This document shows positions 44,145 through 56,336 of a stretch of DNA of 64,000 nt, one piece after another. This DNA comes from Sorghum bicolor (lineage: Eukaryota; Streptophyta; Magnoliopsida; Poales; Poaceae). Numbering within the stretch: the first letter of the stretch is position 1; every line of letters begins with the position of its first letter. Location: positions 40,988,338-41,052,337 of the forward strand of contig NC_012879.2 in NCBI RefSeq assembly GCF_000003195.3. Direction: 5' to 3'. The notes beneath the pieces are model-generated. The model made no database searches and was not told the origin of the DNA. It worked only from the letters and a program-made list of their open reading frames with translations. The position numbers were made by a program, and so were the translations under genes.

Positions 44145-46360
44145 GGGGTGCTGGATGAGGCGGAGAAGATGGTGTTGTTTTCTGTCGCTTTGGCTGGGTC
44201 TTAGTGCTTTTTGGGGCCTTTCTCTTAGGAAGAGCTTGACTAGATTGGGGGGCATCGGCACATGATGATTGAGCACTTTTGGTCTTTGCCGATGCGCCGG
44301 TTTGCTGTCATAAGATTCAAAGTTTTATGTGTTAGATATAAGAGCAGAAAAATATTGTTGGGATTTGAAGAATAAAATGTTTGGTACAAGCCAAAGTTAC
44401 CGATGATGTCCCAGTTGTAGCCGATGCACCCTAAAAAAATAATGTAAATATGGGGTGAAATCGGCATGATAAAAAGGAAATTTGAAAATTTGCCTTGAAA
44501 GCTTGGGCTAGAGTGGCGGCAGCTACCGATGGAGAAGTTTTTGACCGTTTGGTGGTCATCTTCTTGAAGCGGACGTCTCGGTGCATCAGGGCTGCTAAGC
44601 TTGGGGCGTTGTGGCTGATTGGAGAAACTAGGGATAACGGGAGGAGGTTGATCGGCCGCCCACTTCTGCTCATTGCTTGTGCTGGGTCATCGACATGTTG
44701 AAATAAAGAAGTAAGTTGCCGATAAAGTTAAAATTGATGAAAACACTGAGTATTGGACAGAAACTTACAACATCGTCAAGGATATCGTGCTCGGGATCGA
44801 TCATGTTCTGGTACATATGAACTGATACCTTTAACAGATGTTCTTTCCATTCTTCCCACCACAACTTATATGATTGGGTGATGAAGAGGGCCGGAACCCA
44901 AGCCGATAGATCAATATCTGTTGTATCGGCATCTGGCTGGAGTTGAGCTATTCTGATCCACTCGAGTCCACTGGTTATTGCCTCCCTTGGCTTGACTACA
45001 TCGGCATAGCAGAGTTTAAGGGGCAACTGACCAAAAGCCAGCTGACGAGATAATGCCGATGGGTTATTGAATTCATAGGTTGTGTTGGCGTTCTTCCCGC
45101 TGCCAAAGCTGTTTACTGGGATTGCTCTTGGGGTGATGATTGCCATCATCAAATCATTATCCTTGTTGAGTGCGTCATCGACAGGGTGGAAAATGAGTGG
45201 AAATCTGGACTCTTCATCTTCGTAGGGCATCCACGCTCGATGATCCTTGGAAAGGCCATTATAAAGTTTTTGTTAGAATCGGCCGATCTGGTTCTCGTTT
45301 GCATCGGTCCCAGGAAGGACTATGATGGCTTCGCCATAATTGAGGGGCGAGCGTGTTGCCGATTCGTCTTCTACTGGTTCATAATCTTTGGCAATATCCC
45401 GTGGAAACTGCTGTGCAAAGAAGTCCCACTGAAGGCATTTGTGCATATGGGCATTGAGCCATATATTAATGAACCACCAAGGACCTCCTAGGTTGTCGAT
45501 GGATTCACCTAATAGGAGTTTTTTAGCCACTTGGTGGAGGAGGTGATAGACAGAACCCAAGAGGTATCGGCCAAGGGGGAATCGGTGACCATTGGCTAGT
45601 CGCTCTGCTACCGATAGGTAAGGTCGGCCCTACCGATCGGCCGTAAAAGATGAACTTGTCTAGCCACATATTTAGGAAGATGGCGTGCTCTCTCTAACCA
45701 ACCAATCTAGTCTGCCGATATTTCTGGACATATCCCGACCAACCGCTAATGTTGTGGGTTTCTACTTTGTACTCAGTTTTGTGGTTGAAAATGCCACCGT
45801 CATCGGTAGTTGTAATATCTAAGCCGGTAAGCATAAGGACATCGGCTAGTGTAGGGGAAGCTAGGCCATGACCGAAAATAAAAGCATTGAAGGTATCTAA
45901 CCAGAAGTATGAGGCTGCTATCATCATCGACTCATTCTTTTCCATATTGGCAATGGAAAGCCTTATGCATTGATCTAGTTTGTGTTCCCCCAGTATACTT
46001 CATTTGTCTTACTAACCCTCAAAAACTAGTCTTTCCATCCCTTAGTGGGTTTTGGCCAAGATCGGAAAGTGTCCTTCCATAGATCTAAGGAGAAGTTTTC
46101 AGCTCTAAAGGGAATCCTATTGGTTTTTGTGTTGATCAGATCGGTGGGATTTAGATTACCCAAACCCAAGCATTGGAGGTGGGGTTGCTCAGTAGGAATA
46201 ACAATCTTGTCACTCAAATGCTAGAGTTTTGGATAAAAAAGGGCAGAAAATAGGAGGAAAAATACTAAGTATATGAATCTGCAAGAATCCAAAGAACTGC
46301 GGTAAAGGAAAGAGGAGACCGGGATGGACTAACCTCAGGCACGATGAAGTTGATAGCCAT
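44145..46360 (-). pseudogene. Tat2 antisense PMD gene, 5' exons (mobile domain)
   Basis: Exon 1 starts at 46360 (MAINFIVPE) with donor GAG/GTTAGT. Exon 2 runs from about 46218 to about 44774 and carries the mobile domain (FRAENFSLDLWKDTFRSW identical to Tat1) but has several frameshifts and stops (near 46025, 45960, 45690, 45630 and 45270). Exon 3 follows, again with AAG/GC at its donor (near 44493), then the acceptor of exon 4 near 44307. Intron positions match the Tat1 gene. The remainder continues at 25273. It is non-functional as a protein gene. Confidence 0.8.
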
Positions 46361-46918
46361 TTCCTTCCGAGAAGAAGGAAGAGTTGGAGGCTTGAAGATT
46401 CTGGGAGAAAAAGCCTTTCGCGGCTGGAGTTCTTGAGCTCTTCGTCGAGGTCGCCGCCAGGAAGATGCACTTGGGAATGGAGAATGGCAAGGTGGAGAAT
46501 GAGTACTGGGGAAGAAAGTATTTATAGGTTGAAATGAGCAGGGGTATTTTTGACTTATCTCTTTGTCGTATCCTTGAAATTCAAGGTTATTCAGATGGAT
46601 ATGGTAACTGTTCGCACGATAATCAAGGGATTGTACAGGTGATTTGACGGCAAGTAATCATGATTTTGGAGATATTTCACTGTACACAATCTTTTAGTCA
46701 GTCAATCGGCAATCAATCCTAACAGAAAAGTAGCCGATGAGTGTGTTTCTATGAGGTTCGGTTCAGATGGTTAAGGGGTTTGAGATATTTACTAAGATAT
46801 GGAAGTCAGGATTAAAGTCGTTTGGATTTGGTAATAAATTTTTACCAGGAGGGAAGCTATTATGAAGAGATCATGATTATCTAGAGAGAATTTTAGAGCA
46901 TTAATGATTTTAAACTAC
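46361..46918. other. Tat2 3' tail and antisense promoter region
   Basis: No gene. It contains the minus-strand TATA (46519-46527), matching the Tat1 site at 5144-5153, and scattered ATCGGC/GCCGAT hexamers. Confidence 0.6.
46519..46527 (-). promoter_or_regulatory. TATA box of the Tat2 antisense gene
   Basis: The minus strand reads CTATAAATA, about 160 bases upstream of the ATG at 46360, as in Tat1. Confidence 0.55.
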
Positions 46919-46934
46919 AAAATTGGGGGGCATG
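46919..46934 (+). other. PPT of Tat2
   Basis: The purine run aattggggggcat directly before the LTR start, as in Tat1. Confidence 0.8.
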
Positions 46935-47703
46935 TGTTGACACCATTTTTAGGCGTCGGTCAGGGTGGCCAGGGAGAGCTGATCGACAGTTAGAAAAATA
47001 CTGTGTCAGACCAATGAGATGATTACCAATTGTAGGTAATGCTGATGATAGTGTGACAGGTGGAAGATGTTGCTGGCCTAAGGGTTGAGATGATAGCTAC
47101 TGATCATTGCCGATTGAGTGCCGATGACCGATGATCGCCGATACCGATAAAGAGGGGTATGGAAATTGCTAAGGAAAATACAAGGAGGCAACAAAATATG
47201 TCGACGAAGCAGAGCCGATGAAAAGTGTTATCGTAATTGAAGCCGGTGTTGGAATAGATAGGTAGTAGTTTTCCATATTTGTTAGAGTTTGCCTTATGTA
47301 AAAGTCCTGTTTTGTTTAGAATTAAAGTCCTAGTCGTATATATTTGTAATTCTTTAAGTCAGGGTATAAATATAGATCTAGTAGCAATGTAAGAAGGATG
47401 ATCAATCAATATCATACACAAGTTTTACATCTACTATTACATCTACTTTTTTCGACGACTTCGTCAACTCGCATATTTTCCTTTATTTACGAGTTCTTAA
47501 GGATTCATTGAGCAATACTCGGCGAATTCTTGAGTTCCATGTGAGTACCTATTGGCCGTGATATCCGAGCACATCGCTATTGTTGGGACCAAAGTAGTCA
47601 AGTTATCACATTTGTCGATTGTTAGGTGAAATCGGCTGGCACGCCTCGACGTTTGAATCGGGTATTAGTCCTTTGTGTTTGCAGATCTATTTTTGCATCA
47701 ACA
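46935..47703 (+). repeat. 3' LTR of Tat2 (769 bp)
   Basis: TGTTGACACC...GCATCAACA with the TATA box at 47365-47372. It is alignable with the Tat1 LTR but clearly diverged. Confidence 0.9.
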
Positions 47704-47990
47704 ATTTCATATGGGGCTTCAAATTTTTGATGCATTAACATAATGAATGCCTAATTATTTTTTGTTGTTTTCCATACAATGCTATTGCAGAAAAGTAAAT
47801 ATGCTAAAGACAAATATGCAGTGCAAGAAATTTAATATAGATAACTACCGATGTTACCTTTCAGTGAAGGTTCGGTTTTTAAGTCCTCTAGATAATACTT
47901 TTTCTTCTCCACTCTTGTTGCTTAATTGAGTGCATCTTGTCAGTTTTAGAGATGGAGATAATGATGAGGACATCGCCACACTAGGTACGT
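47704..47990. other. Unassigned sequence right of Tat2
   Basis: AT-rich, with no ORF, repeat end or motif that I recognise. It is the target into which Tat2 inserted. Confidence 0.4.
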
Positions 47991-48833
47991 TGACACCATC
48001 ATCTTTTTCAAGTTGCAATTCATCTCCAACTCACCTACCACGTCACTCTCGGATTCAACAAACATGTCATCAGTGTTTTGATCATAACTTCTTCATACTA
48101 CATTGAAACAGGGTGATCTTAGACTCGTTGGAAAGGGGACAATGACGCCGTCATTTTGGATCTAGTCCCAGCTCCAGATCCTTTGTGGATTAATCGTTAT
48201 GTCCACAACAAGGTGCTGCATCACCTATTTTGGGTCAACTTGGTCATGTATCGAATTCGGGCCTTAAGCCCATGTGGGCGCCTCCCCCTGGTCACCTCCA
48301 ACCCTAGGTCGCTTCTCCTTATATTACACGTAGCCACCACTGTTTAGATTTGGGTTTTGTTTAGAGTTTAGTTTTTCATCGAGAAACTGAATCGTTCATT
48401 GTAACTGTGGTGACAAATCCTTTTACAGTGATCCAGGGCCCCCGTTCTTGATCTCCTCCACTGTGTCGATTAGTCCTTTAGAACCGAGTTCTTGAACCCT
48501 TATTGTAATTTTCACGTCATTCATATCTGCAATTTTAGATTGCATGTTTATACTTTCTTGCTTGTGTTCTTCGATTCACTTGCAGGAATAGCCTTCTTGG
48601 CGAGGTCAATCAAGTTGTGCTTGGTTGATAACAAACGGAGCAGTGGTGTAACGGTTGCAGGGTTCGAATCATGCTGGTTTGAAGCCGGATCACTAACGTT
48701 GAGTTCTCTACAAATTGAATTTATCATTTACCTCTCAGAAGATTGGGCCTGACTCTCATCAGATAATGATGGTTACACCTCTTACGTTGGTGGTTCTCCT
48801 TTTTGTTCTTTTCTTACCCAACAGGTTGAAGTA
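47991..48833 (+). repeat. Probable LTR remnant ending CCCAACA
   Basis: It looks like an LTR of an Athila-type element: the end ttcttacccaaca matches the Athila LTR terminus, and the part around 48590-48720 (gtgtaacggttgcagggttcg) reads like a U5 I associate with RIRE3/RIRE8-like elements from memory. The left end (TGACACC at 47991) is uncertain. No PBS follows, so the junction at 48834 is rearranged. Confidence 0.4.
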
Positions 48834-49811
48834 GAGCATTAATAGTGGGAGGTAGCAGCATCTTGCTTAGTGTGGTTTCAGCACTTTCACTTGTAGAGTG
48901 TTAGAGAATATTCTCTATATACTTTGCTTGAAGTGTATCCTGCTTGCAAACTAAGGCAGAGATCAAGTGCATGGGCTCTGTTGGTGGAAAACCACCAACA
49001 GAACCAAATCTATTTTTTCTTCTCTAACCTTAGACACATTGCACAAGATGAAGCTGATGTTGCATAATTTGGTTAACATGGGTGGTAAGATCAGATGACT
49101 ATGCATAAATGTTGCATTCAAGTTCATAAGGCAAAATCGGTTGAATTTCTTAACCAATGGAAGGATTGTCTTTCTCTATTTAATGTTTAAATTTTTTATA
49201 TGAGTATGACTAGCATCTTCCACATATAAAATGTATGCTATTTAGCTTTAATTAGTTGCAACCATGGAATCAAGAAAGTGAATGCTAGGAGCAGGTTTAA
49301 ACATGTTCAGTTAATTAAGCAAAGTTTTAATCCAAACATGTTTGTATCTTCATTTATGTGCATATCAAGATCAAGAGGAAAATGCCCAATACCTTAGGGT
49401 GTTACCTTCATTCTAAGAGTATGACTCCAAGTGACAAAGGATAAATGACTTAGTTGTCCTTTCCTTCATTGGATCTTGAGTTGTTCATATGGAACTTGTC
49501 TCCTCTATTGCACTCTTTCTTATCCCCTTGCCATCTATTTTTTGCTTCCTTGATCTTCTCACTCTTTTCACTTCACTTATTGTTATGCCCGTAACAGATT
49601 AGTGGACAACACATACCCGAAGGAGTATAGGATTTTGAATGATAGGTTGTGTGTCCACAATTTTATTATGTTCCATCTATGCTAATAAAAAGATAGTGTT
49701 GATAATATTTTAGTATAGACCATGTCCTATGCAGGCATGGCACAAGTAACTTGCAATAGAAGATAAAGTGAATGAATCATTGATACTTATAGTTCTTCCA
49801 TCCATGATGAA
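48834..49811 (-). mobile_element. Diverged internal fragment of an AthB/AthD-type element
   Basis: From about 48920 it aligns with AthD 57205-58330 in the same orientation: the block ggcagagatcaagtgcatgg, a hairpin (48977-49002), ttcttctctaacct, and further short matches up to acccgaagga (49616 and 58326). Divergence is much higher than among the other copies. It is cut at 49812 by an LTR. No ORF. Confidence 0.55.
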
Positions 49812-51005
49812 TGTAACACCCTAGTGTTATGGTTGCATTCTATCTCTTGCATGACATGAGCATAATCATCATCATCTCATTTCATGAGCATCATGTCATG
49901 TGGAGCATATCATTTTATGTGCTATGTTTGCTTTTTTGCCTAATTTAAGCTTTCTATACTTATGATTTAGTGTACTATGTGCTAGGGTGTGGTTACAACC
50001 TTGGTAAATAGTTTATCTATGTTTAGCATGTCCTAGAGATCAAGGTTCATGTTGGGTGTTTAGCCTAAAAGTGACCCTAGGTCTTGGTTATCCTAGTTTG
50101 AACAAGTTTGACCCTTTAGAGTGCTTTTCAAAGACCTTTTATGAAATCAGTGCTAGATTCCTTGCATGTTGGTGCACCCTTCGGAAAAGTTGTGGAAAAT
50201 TTTGTGAGTAAGAAAAGTTCTTTCGGGACCATTTCATGAAAATGTGCAGAGTTCATCAAAAGTGGCCCACAAGGCAGATTTGGGGGCTGTTTTCCAACAC
50301 TTAAAAATTTTCTAAGTTTGGGATTCACCTAGTTTGCTAGAGGGGTACTTTGGGAGCTTGTAGTTTGAAATCCAAGCCGAACCAAGTCTTGATCCTTTGA
50401 GCAAAGATGGAGTACTCATGTATCTCTATGCAATGGAGAAATTGGCTAGCAGGCTGGGACTATCACGACTGAATGAGGGCAGCGTCAGGCCGGGAGCTTG
50501 CTGTGCGCCCACCGTGTGGAGCACCTCGTGGTATCCGTACATCGCCATTGGCCCCGCCTATCAGCACTGATGAGTCCTCCTAGTTGCCACGCCGCGTTGG
50601 AGTGGCAGCAGCCACCGTCATTTCCCTCTTTGTCCTCTCTCTCACTCTCACACCGTCTCTCTCAGCGTCTCCACCACGACATCAGCGAGCTCGGGTGCAT
50701 GCAATGCCGTGTCTCTGGCCAAGCGACCCCACCTAGAGCTCCGCCAGCTTCCTCGTGTCACTGTTGTCATGTTTGCTATAGCTGCCGAGCCTTGATAAGC
50801 CCGCATTGCCCTCTCCGTTGCGAGGTCACCTTGTCGGAGTTTCACCATGGTCACCAGCGTCGTGGCCAGAGCTCTCTAGTCCACCTTTCTCCCTTGTTTT
50901 TGTTCCGTTAGCTTCCCCTTGGTGTGCTGATGCTTGGCGTGTAACTCGACTGCTCTGCCTCCAACCAAGCACGCCGGCGGTTGGCCATGCACCACCACCG
51001 TGTTG
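49812..51005 (+). repeat. Start of a TekX-like LTR, cut by element E
   Basis: It begins TGTAACACCC followed by tagtgttatggttgcat, the same as the TekX LTR read on the minus strand. From 50460 it becomes CG-rich as expected for a Tekay U3; its short ORFs (50498-51018) have no support. Element E begins at 51006; the rest of this LTR is outside the window. Confidence 0.6.
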
Positions 51006-51477
51006 TGTGGGGGTATAAACCCCTATACCCTTACGGCCAGACTTGGGCCAGGAGATTTGGCCCATTATGAGACAGTTCGAGGCTTGATCTAACTACTTGG
51101 ATTTTCACGCAAGGAAACAAGACGTGGAGATCAAGTAGGATTCTAGTCGGTTAGAATAGAAATTGATATCATGTTATCTATGGCAATTGTAACCGACTAG
51201 GATTAGTTTCCAGATTTGTAACCCTGCCCTCTGGACTATATAAAGAGAGGCAAGGGACCCCCCTTAGGACAACACAATTCAACACATCTCGCATCAATAA
51301 AATCAGACTCAGGACGTAGGTATTACGCCCTCATGGCGGTCGAACCTAGATAAAATCCTTGTCTGTGTCTTGCATCCCATGGAGTTCGTAGCTTGCGCAC
51401 CTGTCTACCGATAAACTACTACCGTGGGTATACCCCAAGGTAGACTGCCGACTAGCTTTTGTCGACAGTGGTGAGCC
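51006..51477 (+). repeat. 5' LTR of element E (472 bp)
   Basis: TGTGGGGGTATAAACCCC at the start, TTTTGTCGACA at the end, TATA box (tatataaa) at 51237-51244. Start and size fit RIRE2-type LTRs. Confidence 0.82.
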
Positions 51478-51478
51478 A

Positions 51479-51497
51479 GGTAGGGGGTGTGCATATA
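51479..51497 (+). other. PBS-like site of element E
   Basis: TGGTGAGCCAGGTAGGGGG directly follows the LTR, as in related Tat elements. I cannot assign the tRNA with confidence. Confidence 0.6.
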
Positions 51498-51513
51498 GCT
51501 CTCTAGACAAACA

Positions 51514-52797
51514 AGATGGTCATCATCCCCACTTCCACTGCCGTGGCTGAAGGCCTCACGTTCACCATGGCTTCGGAAGAAAACCAGATCCGACTTGAAG
51601 GGGCAGAGGTGGCGATCCCGACCACACTGACTACAGTCACCTTCGCCCAGACAACATCGTCGGCCACGCCAACAACTCGCCCTCTACTTCCCCACTACAA
51701 GGAAAAATGAATTGACAACTCTGACTTGCTTGAAGCTATTGATCGTACCAATCACGGGCTCTCCGAGGCTTTTGATCTGGTGAATTCAATCTCAGGCTAG
51801 ATCACCAGGACGTCGCCACCTGATTATCGGGAACCCACTTGACCAACTCGTGTCACTACACACGAACGGCTGCGAACGTCTCTAGCAATCACAGCCACCC
51901 CTGAGGGATGGATCATTCAGATCAAGGCAACCCCTCCGAGCAGCAGTTTTCTGCACGGCCTGTGTAATGCAGCCGACCAGGTCTCACGCTATACCCGGTA
52001 GCTATTCAAGACAATAGATCTATCACTAAGATAGCCCGTGCGACCAGCACGTCACTTCATCAACATGGTCTTCGTCCATACTCTCCTAGAGGGTAATACT
52101 GCCAGCATGAACTCAAGCGCAGGCTCTGTCCCCACCGAGGTCTTACACATCGAGGATGAAGACTATGACTTGGATCTTCCCCCACACCCCCTAGGTTTAT
52201 CCTGCTTGCCGGTTTTCCCCCTCATTGAGGAGATCTGGTCCTCAATGTCAGCAGGGACATACCAGTCCTTGATGGAGAAACCAATGATTAGAGACAGCAG
52301 TGCGAGGAACGCAACGCTGATCGCACCCAACGACACGCAGAAGAGCAGCAACGATAGCTAGTCCCAAACAGTCTTGACGATGCTTTCGATATGGTAGGAG
52401 ACGAGCCAGTGTTCAAGACCCTGAGCGCCAACGTGGCTGTCGCCATGGCAAATCTCGATCCACTCTCGTACACGCTAGAATGCCATGGTGTCCGGACTAG
52501 TATACAGGCACACCTGATCACGGCTATGGGGCAAATAGCATATCTCCTCAAAATGACACAAGCCATCTCCTACATGGAAGTCACTTCCAACCGAGCCATC
52601 GAAGTTGGGCTTCACCATGACCTAGCACACATCGCCGCAATCACTCGCCAGACGACAACCGTGGCAAGGTGGCTCATCGTGATGGCCGTGGTCAGGACAC
52701 CGGCCGCAACCATGGGCCAAGGCATGATCACGACCAGGAAGTAGACCAGGGAAGAAACCGCAATCTCTGACACAATCTCTCCCACAAAGATGCCTGT
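51514..52797 (+). pseudogene. gag: gag of element E, N-terminal part, decayed
   Basis: It starts MVIIPTSTAVAEG, 37 bases after the LTR. The frame stops at 51708-51710 and again several times (near 51797, 51840, 52360), with frame changes, so only fragments are open (for example 52038-52361). The recognisable capsid region comes after the AthD insertion at 60956. Confidence 0.6.
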
Positions 52798-54169
52798 TGT
52801 TGGTATTTGGTAACGCAATAAGGAAATGATCCGCAAGAGCACGGATATCGGTGAGCATTTCACCCGGGAGGTTTTCCAGAGTATCGTATTTATATTTTTA
52901 CCACTGTGAGAAAGGGTGCATCTGACTAACCAAATCTATTGCTACTACCCCTTTAGGCTACAAGGAATGTTTCTCGATGTGAGTGATGTATAGAGAAGAC
53001 TGCAACCGTAGTCTCGTTCTAACCATGGTAAGGATGATCTATTGTTCTATTGGGGAAGCTTACTGAATCTAGACACCACAAAGGATGTTCGACCCACACC
53101 TATAAACCTACCCGTCCTGCTAATGTGATGTGGGCTTCAAAGGTAACTCGGAAATGTCACGTTCCTCGCTACTACCACGGTCCAGCTAGTCAGGGGATAT
53201 CTATGAGTACCCTAGCCTAAACACCACGTTTACGCTAGCAATGATTACTCTAATACTCAACCGGAAGAGATTAAAGTAAACTCATAAACCAAAGACCAAT
53301 AAAACAAGAACTTACTAGAATTAGAAGTCGAATTATTGAAGAATCCTAGGAGCAAGCCTCGGGTTAGAAGACTTGATCCCGCAGGTACAACCTCGGAGTA
53401 GACACCGACAAGCCGGGCTTCCTCCGATCTACACCTCCACTCTATCTCTCTCAATCTAGTAGAAACTAGAAGATCTAATTCTACTCACATTGGATGCTAA
53501 GCCTAAAAGAAATTTTATTTAGAGGAGAGGTATTCCTTCGAGGGCTCCTCTCAACTCTATGATGAACTTTTCTCCTCCAGGGGCCAGGGGGTCTGCTTAT
53601 ATAGTCTTCCTCCTCTGTGCATTTTTGGTTCAGCAGGCAATGTGGTACTGAACTTTCCGCCAAATCTCATTAAAATGCACATAGGCCTTAATGGACCAAA
53701 ATCTGATTTGGGCCCAATTAATCCCGTAGCTCTTTTATGTGGAGTCCTTCTCTTATTAATATCTCTTGATTCCGAACTCCAAATATAGCAAATAATATAT
53801 GCATTTCGATCAGATCGACGAGATCTTCATAATGGTGTACTCCATTCTGTGATTGGTGCTTGTACCAGGGCGGGCGCCCAAGGGGGAGGGAGGGCGCCCT
53901 GCCCCCGAGCCCGTTCAGCCTCCCGTTCATTCCCGTGGCTTCTGGAGTCTTCTAGATGACAGAAAATTGTGCGGCACGTTAATATCTCTATGTAATACCG
54001 ACGTGTGGCCCTTTCTTCCATATTTCCTGATAACCCCCTACAGAAATAAACAAACACCAAAACTCGTGGAATTCTGTTAGATAAAACCCTAAGTCTAGGT
54101 GTTGGTTGCATTTGGATCCTTTTCTTTATTTATTTGATGATTATATTTGGTACTTAAGGACCATCAACA
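52798..54169 (-). repeat. 3' LTR of AthD (1372 bp)
   Basis: On the plus strand it runs from TGTTGGTATTTGG to GGACCATCAACA. On the minus strand its first 250 bases match the U3 starts of AthA, AthB and AthC. GC-rich inverted repeats are near 53870-53905. Confidence 0.92.
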
Positions 54170-54182
54170 ACTCCCCCAAGCT
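54170..54182 (-). other. PPT of AthD
   Basis: The minus strand reads AGCTTGGGGGAG next to the 3' LTR. Confidence 0.85.
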
Positions 54183-56336
54183 TACCTCTTGCTCGTCCCT
54201 GAGCAAGGATGGACTCAAGAGTTTCTGCAGTGGTTTCATACCTTAAAAGTAAGACCTCATATCTGAGTTAGAGTAAACTGTTAAGAATTAAAACTTACTC
54301 ATTTTACCTTTCACCATGGGGCTTGAAACCGTCACTTGTGTCTTGAGTAGTTAAAAGATAGAACGGTCAAGCTAAGCGCCATGTCTCTTGTTCTTTGATT
54401 AACTATAGCTTTGGAGTTTTTGCAGATTTTCAAATAAAACTCAGAGATTCCTTATATGACTCTCTCAAATCTCTCTTTTGTGGTATTTCTGGATCCTTTC
54501 CAAGGCAGTAATGATATATGCCTTCTCTCAAAGTATGTAGTATTTGTGGTATGAGGCATAGTGATATTGCCTTCTCTCTCACCCTTCTCTAATAAGGTTT
54601 TGATATCTGGAGCTCATAGGTGGGAGACAACTAATACATACTTACAAGAAATTTATTGCATAGTCAAACTATAGATCCAGAGAAACAAGTCAATAAGTCA
54701 AATCAAGATGTGCATGTGTGGCGAGTGAATGGTGTATGGTGATGATGGTGATAACAATGGTGAAAGTCTAATTCTACTTTTGCTCTTTTTAGGAGATACA
54801 TACTTTGAAGTTTTTTGAGGAGAATGAGATGCTCTATATTTTCTTTTTCTTTCCTCTCAGGTGGGTATCTTGTACCCCTAATTCTACTGTCGGACACTTG
54901 TCCATTTTTACCTCTCGTCTTACTTTTTCTTTTCTTCGAGGTTCCAGGCACTTGCCCCTTTTTATTTCCTTGTATTTTTCCTTTTTCTTCTCTTTTTTTA
55001 AGAGCACTCATCTCCTTAAATAATATAGCAAGTGGTAGTAACCAAGATAACTCGAGCATTTATTACACAGGGAATAATAGGGATAGGATAATGTTTTTGG
55101 CTATTCTCTCCCTTATTAGGAGTAGAATACTTTTGGGTGAATCTGGAGATAGAAATGAGTTGATATATGTGGATGCGTACTTTCGTAGTAGAAGCAGCAT
55201 ATACGAGTGAACGTGCAAGTGAATCTTAATTTTAACCACATGACAAGCTCCTAAGGGTCTACACAGCTTGACCACATTCAATGCTCATAAGCAGTAAAAA
55301 GTAAATGTGCGGCTCAAAGTCTAGCAAGCATGTATATATGGCTGTGGTAGAATTTAAACTCTCATCATACAGGAACTCATCTTGTGTTATTTTGAAGATT
55401 TTCAAAGATAAAATTCTCTAGAATTCTAGCATCTCTAGGAACAGATAAACAGCAGCTCAACCTTCCCATATCATATCCGTTAACAACTTAGACTTTAGAT
55501 CAAGTACTCTTCCCACAAGTTCAGGTTTCGAGCAGGTTTAAATTATAATTGTTATGCCTAAACTTGAGAGAGAGCTCAAACTTGAAAACTAGGTATATGG
55601 CAGAGCAACTATTTATCATATACATGTAAGAGTTTATCATTTAAATTTAGTTTAGCCTAGACACTTTATTTATTTATTTAGCAAACTAAGCAAAGATATA
55701 TATAAAAGCACAAAATCTTTATTTGGGTTTTTATGATTATGCATCTTTTTATTTTTTGAGTAAAGTATAAATATGAGTAGAACACTTATAGAACACTTAG
55801 CTAGATAAATGGGGGTGCTCTCCCCCAAGCTAGATTTTGACATAATTTCTTCTAATGTAGCTAGCAGGTGGTGGAGGTGTATTTGAATGTTGGCAGCACC
55901 TTGACAGCGATTAGGATGTCCTCCGTATGCTAGTCTTCTTTGATCCTTGAATTCCGTGGAGCTCAAATAGACAACAAAGCTTTGTGGAACTGGTCAAATG
56001 TTAGCATAAATATCTAGCCTTTATCATGTTGAGCCTTCTCAATAAATGTCACTCTCTTTGGTAGGATCACAATCTTATTTTTATATTTTCATTTTTATAG
56101 AGCAGAAAAAATACTTATTTTATTTTTATGCCACCACAGTCAATGTACCTATGGGTTTTATGCCATGAGCATACTCACATGGGGCTTACTATTTTTAACA
56201 TTTTTATTTTCTTTTTAAGATGATATGAACCTGATTAACTAAGCAAACTATTCAAAGGAAAAGGATAACTACCAAGTTTACCTCTTTGCAAGGCGTTCGG
56301 TGTTTTTAAGTCCTCTGAACGGGACTCTCCGTTTTC
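54183..56336 (-). other. Non-coding 3' tail of AthD
   Basis: Homologous to the AthB and AthC tails, with a second PPT-like AGCTTGGGGGAG (minus, 55831-55820). The lysine-rich frames around 54703-55059 are purine-run artefacts. Confidence 0.65.

Larger units (their letters stand above)
21633..47703 (+). mobile_element. Tat2: host Tat element, interrupted by Tek1 at 25273/44145
   Basis: Tat2 is the same family as Tat1. Left of the Tek1 insertion it holds the RT end, RNase H, integrase and the last exons of the antisense gene. Right of it are the first exons of that gene, the PPT and the 3' LTR. Joining 25273 to 44150 (one copy of ggggt removed) restores collinearity with Tat1 around 2830-2900. 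The 5' part lies beyond TekX, left of the window. The right target flank is atttc (47704-47708). Confidence 0.88.
51006..52797 (+). mobile_element. Element E, part 1: RIRE2-like Tat element (LTR, PBS, start of gag)
   Basis: The 5' LTR (51006-51477) is followed by a PBS-like site and the gag region, interrupted at 52797 by AthD. The element resumes at 60956. The last codons before the insertion join those after it in one frame (HKDACERINRRIND) once one copy of the TSD cctgt is removed. Confidence 0.82.

Noticed and set aside
50498..51065. 137-codon ORF and overlapping frames
   Set aside because: CG-rich U3 of a TekX-like LTR; no domain and no conserved start.
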